A DNA stretch of 34,954 nt, taken from E44-bin89 sp034409565. GTDB taxonomy: Bacteria; Chloroflexota; Dehalococcoidia; Dehalococcoidales; RBG-16-60-22. Under the pieces are notes generated by a model. It worked only from the letters and a program-made list of their open reading frames with translations, ran no database searches and was not told where the DNA came from. Within the stretch, counting starts at the first letter, position 1. Every line of letters begins with the position of its first letter. A program made the translations under genes and the position numbers. This document shows positions 30,885-34,954 of this stretch, piece after piece. The stretch is taken from the NCBI GenBank assembly GCA_034409565.1, contig DAOUMS010000006.1:1-34954 (forward strand), in the 5' to 3' direction.

Positions 30885-31484
30885 ATGGGCATTATTCGTA
30901 ATAATATTGTCGAGGTAGATGGGGCCGAAGAGACCGCGGAAGCGGCGAATCCGAGCCAATCCAAAGTCTTCCGACTGATTAAAAGGGCCATCAGCGGTGA
31001 TGGCGAAGCTTTTGGAGAGCTTTACAGTATATACCTTGACCGGATCTATCGTTATGTCTTTTATCAGGTCAGAGATGAGATGACCGCAGAGGATATTGCC
31101 GAGGAGGTATTCATCAAGGCTTGGAAAGCTCTCGCTTCGTGTAAGGGAAAGGAGCGCACGTTTTCTTCGTGGCTTTATCGTATTGCTCACAACCATTTAG
31201 TCGACAGTTTGCGCAAAAGGCGCAGAGAATTACCACTACAGCCGGAAATGACCAACGGGTTATTTGACCGCAATCAAGCGGAAGGGGCACTGGAGCAACA
31301 GGAGCAGTTAGCGGCGTTAGACCATCTGCCGAGGAACCAGAGACAGGTCATCATCCTGAAGTTTATCGAGGGAATGGATAACCGGGAGATAGGCCGGATA
31401 ATGAGCAAGAGCGAGGGGGCGATACGGGTGCTGCAAACACGGGCCCTGGCGGCACTCAGACAGAGGCTGGGCGCTGAAGGATAA
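30885..31484 (+). CDS. ECF-type RNA polymerase sigma factor
   Basis: 199 residues. Sigma region 2: AFGELYSIYLDRIYRYVFYQ, AEDIAEEVFIKAWKAL and FSSWLYRIAHNHLVDSLRKR. Region 4: LPRNQRQVIILKFIEGMDNR with EGAIRVLQTRALAALRQRL. The N-terminal 25 residues are an extra acidic tail. Starts 22 bp after the cyclase gene and ends 4 bp before the FecR-domain gene, which probably encodes its anti-sigma factor. Confidence 0.94.
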   Translation: MGIIRNNIVEVDGAEETAEAANPSQSKVFRLIKRAISGDGEAFGELYSIYLDRIYRYVFYQVRDEMTAEDIAEEVFIKAWKALASCKGKERTFSSWLYRIAHNHLVDSLRKRRRELPLQPEMTNGLFDRNQAEGALEQQEQLAALDHLPRNQRQVIILKFIEGMDNREIGRIMSKSEGAIRVLQTRALAALRQRLGAEG

Positions 31485-31488
31485 CGAG

Positions 31489-33195
31489 ATGGAGAAAGAC
31501 ATCCCCAAAATAGTCGATGAATGTCTTACGCGGATACGGAATGGCGAGACCGCCGAGGAATGTCTGGCGGCATATCCGGAAGTTCAAGAAAAGGTGATGC
31601 CGCTGCTGCACACCGCGTTCCGTTTAACTGCTCTGCCCAGAGTGACCCCGTCGGAAGCTTTCCGCAAAGCCTCCAAAGCACGCCTGATGACAAAAATCCG
31701 CCAAGAGAGTCAGGAACGTCCGTCATTTCACCATGGGCTGAGCTGGGTATGGCCGGTGATATGGCAGGCGATAAGTCCCAAAAAGGTGGCCATTCCCGTT
31801 ACCTTGGCCCTGCTTCTCATCCTTGGCGTTAGCCTTGCCGGGATACCCGGCTCCCTGTTTTCATCGCCAGCGTTAAACTCCCAATGTACCTTGAGCATAC
31901 TATCGGGCAGTGTTGAGATTCAGAAACCAGGGTCAATTAGCAGCCAGGCGGGTGATGACGGTATGACCCTGGTCGTTGGCACGACAATAAAGACGGCCCC
32001 AGACTCTCATGCTCTACTCACTTTCTTTGAAGGCAGTACCATCAAGCTCGAACCAAACAGTGACGTGGAAATTCAGCAAGTAGAATTTGATGATGAGCGG
32101 GCGGCCACGATTGTTTTGAAGCAATGGCTGGGTAGGACTTGGAGTCGCGTGGTAAAAATGGCAGACCCCGGTTCACATTACCAGATTGAGACACCGTCAG
32201 CCACCGCCATAGTAAGGGGCACGATGTTCGCGACTGAGGTCGGAGCAACTGGCTCAACAAAGGTAATGACCAAGGAAGGATTGGTCAGTGTTATGGCGCA
32301 GGGAGAAGAGGTTCAGCTACCCCCCAACAATGAGACCCAAGTAGAAACTGGGGCAGTACCTGCTCAACCGGTGATAGCGCCCGGCCCCAAGTCTGAAATC
32401 ATCATCACGGTTGATATGCCGGCGGTTGGCTCGGTAACCGACCCGACGGGCTCCAGCACAGGAATTTTACAGAGCGGTTTTTCCTATAACCAAATTTTAG
32501 GCTCGCAATCATCTTTCCCATCTGAAGACACACAATCGGTAAATATTATGGAGCCGATGACCGGAGAATATATCATTGCCCTGCGATACACAACTAAGGG
32601 CGTTGCTCATTTCAGCATCAAAGGTAAATCTGAAGGCGAGGTGGTATTTGACTATCAAGGTAACTGGGAGACCCAGGAAGGAAGGGGTTGGCTAATATAC
32701 CTCGATTTGCAGGTTGATGACGGAAAAATCACTGGCAATGAAGTAAGCATTGTTGAAGCACTCGGCGACAATGGGCCAGAAAATATCATAGAGACCGCAA
32801 TATGGGGTGAGGAAGGCAAGCCCGAGGATAACGGCAAGCCCGAGGATAACGGCAAGCCGGATGACGAGCCCGAGGACAACGGCAAGCCCGAGGACAAAGG
32901 CAAGCCGGATGACGAGACCGAGGACAAAGGTAAGCCTGAGGACAAAGGCAAACCAGCGGACGAATCCGAGGACAAAGGCAAGCCTGAGGACAAGGGCAAC
33001 CCAGATGACGAGCCTGAGGACAGGGGTAAGCCTGAGGACAAAGGCAAGCCAGATGACGAGCCTGAGGATAGGGGCAAGCCTGAGGACAAAGGTAAACCAG
33101 TGGACGAATCCGAGGACAAAGGTAAACCAAAGGACAAAGGCAAGCCTGAGGACGAATCCGAGGACAAAGGCGAGCTACCATATTGGTACCAGTAA
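31489..33195 (+). CDS. FecR-domain membrane protein, putative anti-sigma factor with acidic repeat tail
   Basis: 568 residues. Cytoplasmic N-terminal helical part 1-95 (DECLTRIRNGETAEECLAAY and following), of a type found beside ECF sigma factors; one membrane segment about 100-118; an outside FecR domain about 133-285 (LTFFEGSTIKLEPNSDVEI, TPSATAIVRGTMFATEV); a beta-rich part to about 440; and a Lys/Asp/Glu/Pro repeat tail (about 442-563) ending LPYWYQ. The layout suggests an anti-sigma factor sensing outside conditions and holding the preceding sigma factor. The highly charged tail may interact with cell wall or metal ions (inference). 4 bp after the sigma gene. Confidence 0.88.
   Translation: MEKDIPKIVDECLTRIRNGETAEECLAAYPEVQEKVMPLLHTAFRLTALPRVTPSEAFRKASKARLMTKIRQESQERPSFHHGLSWVWPVIWQAISPKKVAIPVTLALLLILGVSLAGIPGSLFSSPALNSQCTLSILSGSVEIQKPGSISSQAGDDGMTLVVGTTIKTAPDSHALLTFFEGSTIKLEPNSDVEIQQVEFDDERAATIVLKQWLGRTWSRVVKMADPGSHYQIETPSATAIVRGTMFATEVGATGSTKVMTKEGLVSVMAQGEEVQLPPNNETQVETGAVPAQPVIAPGPKSEIIITVDMPAVGSVTDPTGSSTGILQSGFSYNQILGSQSSFPSEDTQSVNIMEPMTGEYIIALRYTTKGVAHFSIKGKSEGEVVFDYQGNWETQEGRGWLIYLDLQVDDGKITGNEVSIVEALGDNGPENIIETAIWGEEGKPEDNGKPEDNGKPDDEPEDNGKPEDKGKPDDETEDKGKPEDKGKPADESEDKGKPEDKGNPDDEPEDRGKPEDKGKPDDEPEDRGKPEDKGKPVDESEDKGKPKDKGKPEDESEDKGELPYWYQ
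32812..33170 (+). repeat. In-frame coding repeats in the FecR-domain protein
   Basis: A short 6-residue unit (GKPEDK or N) alternates with a long 10-residue unit (GKPDDEPEDR and variants), giving a 48-bp supra-unit. Seven long units are present, each slightly different. Length is always a multiple of three, so copy-number change keeps the frame. Confidence 0.9.
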
Positions 33196-33228
33196 TTATT
33201 AAGAATAGGAGCTTGGAGAATTCTGAAA

Positions 33229-34449
33229 ATGAAAGCTGTATGCTATCAAGAAAATCAGCGCCAAATTAACAATATGACTGAATGTAAACCCGATCCATCA
33301 AGGCCGGAGGGAAGACCAGACCACGAACACATTCCAGTCATACCGGAGACCGGCACTATGCTGGACCTTCTCTGTGCAATTGGCAAAAAAGTTGGGTCGG
33401 TATCAGAACTAAGCAAATTGGTGAAACAAATTACACAGATGACACAGCGCACGCTTAAGGCTACCGCTTCTTCAGTTCTTCTCTTTGATGATGAGGAGCG
33501 AGAGCTACGCTTCGAAATTGCTGAAGGTGAGTCAGAAAAAGCACTGAGTAAAATGAAGTTAAATGCCAAATCTGGTATTGCCGGTTGGGTTGCCCAACAT
33601 AAGATGCCAATAATAATTAATGACGTTACTACTGACCGGCGTTTTAACGGAAGCATTGACGAAGCTACCGGTTTCACTACAAAATCCATTATTTGCGTCC
33701 CGCTAATTGTGCGTCGCAAAGCAATTGGCGTAATTGAAGTACTCAATAAAGCGGATGGTAGCGATTTCAATGAGCAGGATTTAGAAGCGCTAACCTCAGT
33801 GGCATCAACAGCGGCCATAGCCTTGGAAAACGCTCAATTACATCAGAACATACTTAACGCTTACAAAAGCACAATTAAAGCACTGGCGGCGGCCATTGAC
33901 GCCAAAGACCACTATACCCGCGGCCATTCGCAGCGAGTGATGGAATATGCTCTCATGGGGGGCATGTCGCTTTCATTCCCCAGGGATGAATTAGAAGTTC
34001 TGGAATATGCTGGCGTTCTCCATGACATCGGGAAAATAGGCATTGCCGACGGCATACTGAGTAAACCGGGGCCACTGAGTGAGCAAGAATGGGGAATAAT
34101 GCGGCAACATCCAATAATAGGGTCGGAGATTTTAAAAGACATACCGTTTTTAGAAAAGGCGAGAATACTTGTCCTGCGTCATCATGAAAGATACGATGGC
34201 AGTGGATATCCAGATGGCATTAAAGGCGAGGATATCCCGATAGGAGCTAGACTTCTGGCTATTGCTGATGCATTTGACACAATGACTACGGGCCGCTCCT
34301 ATCGTGCCGCGCTTAGCGTGGACTATGCCATCAAGGAACTAACCAGATGTTCTGGTACCCAATTCTGCCCATTTGCAGTGGAGGCATTTGTCTCAGGCTT
34401 AAATACTCCGGTTACATTGGCGAGGGAAGATATACGACTTGCCATTTAA
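33229..34449 (+). CDS. GAF-HD-GYP protein, probable c-di-GMP phosphodiesterase
   Basis: 406 residues, soluble. GAF sensor domain about 55-200 (LNAKSGIAGWVAQHKMPIII, VPLIVRRKAIGVIEVLNK), then HD-GYP about 210-390. All catalytic parts are present: GHSQRV, His265-Asp266 (LHDIGKIGIADGIL), HHE 318-320 and GYP 326-328 in DGSGYPDG, and IADAFDTMTTGRSYR. It should degrade c-di-GMP under control of a GAF ligand. Starts 33 bp after the FecR-domain gene in the same direction, so probably in the same cluster, with GGAG upstream. A terminator follows. Confidence 0.93.
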   Translation: MKAVCYQENQRQINNMTECKPDPSRPEGRPDHEHIPVIPETGTMLDLLCAIGKKVGSVSELSKLVKQITQMTQRTLKATASSVLLFDDEERELRFEIAEGESEKALSKMKLNAKSGIAGWVAQHKMPIIINDVTTDRRFNGSIDEATGFTTKSIICVPLIVRRKAIGVIEVLNKADGSDFNEQDLEALTSVASTAAIALENAQLHQNILNAYKSTIKALAAAIDAKDHYTRGHSQRVMEYALMGGMSLSFPRDELEVLEYAGVLHDIGKIGIADGILSKPGPLSEQEWGIMRQHPIIGSEILKDIPFLEKARILVLRHHERYDGSGYPDGIKGEDIPIGARLLAIADAFDTMTTGRSYRAALSVDYAIKELTRCSGTQFCPFAVEAFVSGLNTPVTLAREDIRLAI

Positions 34450-34475
34450 CTAAAGACCAAATTGATGAATAGAAA

Positions 34476-34495
34476 GGGGAGCATCATGGCTCCCC
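34476..34495 (+). terminator. Terminator after the GAF-HD-GYP gene
   Basis: 7-bp stem GGGGAGC/GCTCCCC with loop ATCATG, preceded by A residues. The T-tract is weak. It resembles the hairpin at 26202. Confidence 0.6.
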
Positions 34496-34523
34496 TGCTA
34501 CTACTCCAGTATAGCTTTCTAGC

Positions 34524-34560
34524 TACCATTTTACAAACATAGGCATGTCTGCCCTTCCAT
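34524..34560. repeat. Intergenic repeat, copy 4 (diverged)
   Basis: Similar to copy 1 (26245-26281) in about 27 of 37 positions, including ACAAACAT at the same place, and likewise located about 25-30 bp after a GC hairpin. Confidence 0.45.
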
Positions 34561-34626
34561 GTGTACGTTTCTTCATAACCTGCGTCTGGACAATTAACCT
34601 CACTGCCATTACCGACAAGAAGGGGT

Positions 34627-34632
34627 TATAAT
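34627..34632 (+). promoter_or_regulatory. -10 element of the radical SAM gene
   Basis: Perfect TATAAT with no clear -35 box, giving a leader of about 90 nt. The leader can pair AGAAC with GTTCT at its ends; I recognise no riboswitch in it. Confidence 0.35.
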
Positions 34633-34727
34633 AGAACTATCAGAGAGCGGGGCAGCAGCCTTGGAAGTCTCCATTGGTTCTGAAGGCTTAAATGTCCTAC
34701 TTTTACTAATTACATACAGAGGCTCAT

Positions 34728-34954
34728 ATGTCTTTGGTTGCTTTCTCTAGAAACCAAATAAGGAAATTGTTGACTAAAGAGAGCAATATGATACTTGAAA
34801 GTAGGATTCCTGCCTACGAGAGCCTCGAAAGGAAGTTTCAAGATATCAGTGAGTTTGGACTCTATCTTCATATCCCTTTCTGCCGGCAAATATGTCCTTA
34901 CTGCCCATACAACAAGGAGATTTATCACCCTGAGACGGCAGAAATGTATACCCG
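34728..34954 (+). CDS. HemN-like radical SAM protein (N-terminal part, runs off the window)
   Basis: The first 75 codons, reading to the edge without a stop. AGAGG precedes the ATG. The segment GLYLHIPFCRQICPYCPYNK carries the radical SAM Cys-x3-Cys-x2-Cys in the HemN/HemW-style HIPFC context. The rest of the protein is outside, so it could be a coproporphyrinogen oxidase-like or another radical SAM enzyme of that branch. The preceding 278 bp (34450-34727) contain the terminator, repeat copy 4 and a -10 box and no gene. Confidence 0.75.
   Translation, partial: MSLVAFSRNQIRKLLTKESNMILESRIPAYESLERKFQDISEFGLYLHIPFCRQICPYCPYNKEIYHPETAEMYT

Noticed and set aside
32655..33167. Long minus-strand frame coding Ser/Gly/Leu/Pro repeats
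   Set aside because: It is the complement of the plus-strand repeat tail; the low-complexity pattern keeps several frames open, and there is no ribosome site or family match.
32812..33170. Repeats resembling a CRISPR-like array
   Set aside because: The repeats are contiguous, in frame, and encode the tail of the FecR-domain protein; there are no spacers and no cas genes.
34627..34727. Riboswitch in the leader of the radical SAM gene
   Set aside because: Only a short end pairing is visible; no conserved cobalamin, SAM or other riboswitch core could be recognised.
34710..34928. Minus-strand 72-codon frame at the right edge
   Set aside because: It is antisense to the radical SAM start, which has an intact Cys motif.

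Overview
The window looks like a contig from an anaerobic, probably sediment or subsurface, member of the Dehalococcoidia (Chloroflexota). This is inferred, not proven. The reasons are a Dehalococcoides-like block of homoaconitase/aconitase-type hydratase, isocitrate dehydrogenase and class I fumarase, a pterin synthase of the folate-bypass type known from Chloroflexi, two tungsten-type aldehyde:ferredoxin oxidoreductases (AORs), several ferredoxins and no respiratory-oxygen genes. Core genes are GC-rich; three stretches (about 22.25-24.45 kb, 26.2-28.75 kb and 34.45-34.73 kb) are clearly more AT-rich and look accessory.

Layout. 0-3.8 kb (minus): an operon of HpcH/HpaI aldolase, MoaD-like carrier, AOR-1 and an 8-Cys ferredoxin with an unusual C-terminal domain, behind a TTGACA-N18-TAACAT promoter. 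3.9-5.8 kb: a Trm112-like protein, then a minus-strand folate cluster (folP, folK and a pterin synthase whose active site carries Cys-Glu). 6.0-12.2 kb (plus): acyl-CoA carboxyltransferase, aconitase-family large and small subunits, isocitrate dehydrogenase, two-subunit fumarase and a HIT protein. 12.2-14.9 kb: housekeeping genes (Nudix, short NAGS-type acetyltransferase, NAD kinase; divergently nusB and acyl carrier protein). 15-17 kb (plus): KDG-kinase-like and KDG-aldolase-like genes, the pair used by a semi-phosphorylative Entner-Doudoroff route. 17.1-20.3 kb (minus): a GntR regulator followed by ferredoxin, MoaD-like carrier and AOR-2, with palindromic operators at the promoter. 20.6-22.2 kb: phosphate transporter PiT with its PhoU-like partner. 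22.3-24.7 kb: accessory genes including a winged-helix protein with an AT-hook tail and an SDR. 24.8-26.2 kb: a second copy of the unusual ferredoxin, now paired with an unrecognised Cys-rich protein instead of an AOR. 26.2-28.5 kb: a secreted protein and two small membrane proteins between diverged copies of an intergenic repeat. 28.7-34.4 kb (plus): a signalling cluster of a small HTH protein, CHASE2-adenylate/guanylate cyclase, ECF sigma factor, FecR-domain putative anti-sigma with a Lys/Asp/Glu/Pro repeat tail, and GAF-HD-GYP c-di-GMP phosphodiesterase. The right edge holds the start of a HemN-like radical SAM gene.

Two themes connect the genes. First, aldolases that would release aldehydes sit beside AORs that would oxidise aldehydes and reduce ferredoxin, in two independently regulated modules. 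Second, the right-hand third is regulatory and combines ECF/anti-sigma, nucleotide-cyclase and c-di-GMP modules. The least explained parts are the duplicated ferredoxin with its C-terminal domain, its Cys-rich partner at 25.5 kb, the AOR-1 variant lacking one canonical cluster cysteine, and the degenerate intergenic repeat family. No tRNA, rRNA, CRISPR array, transposase or integrase was recognised.
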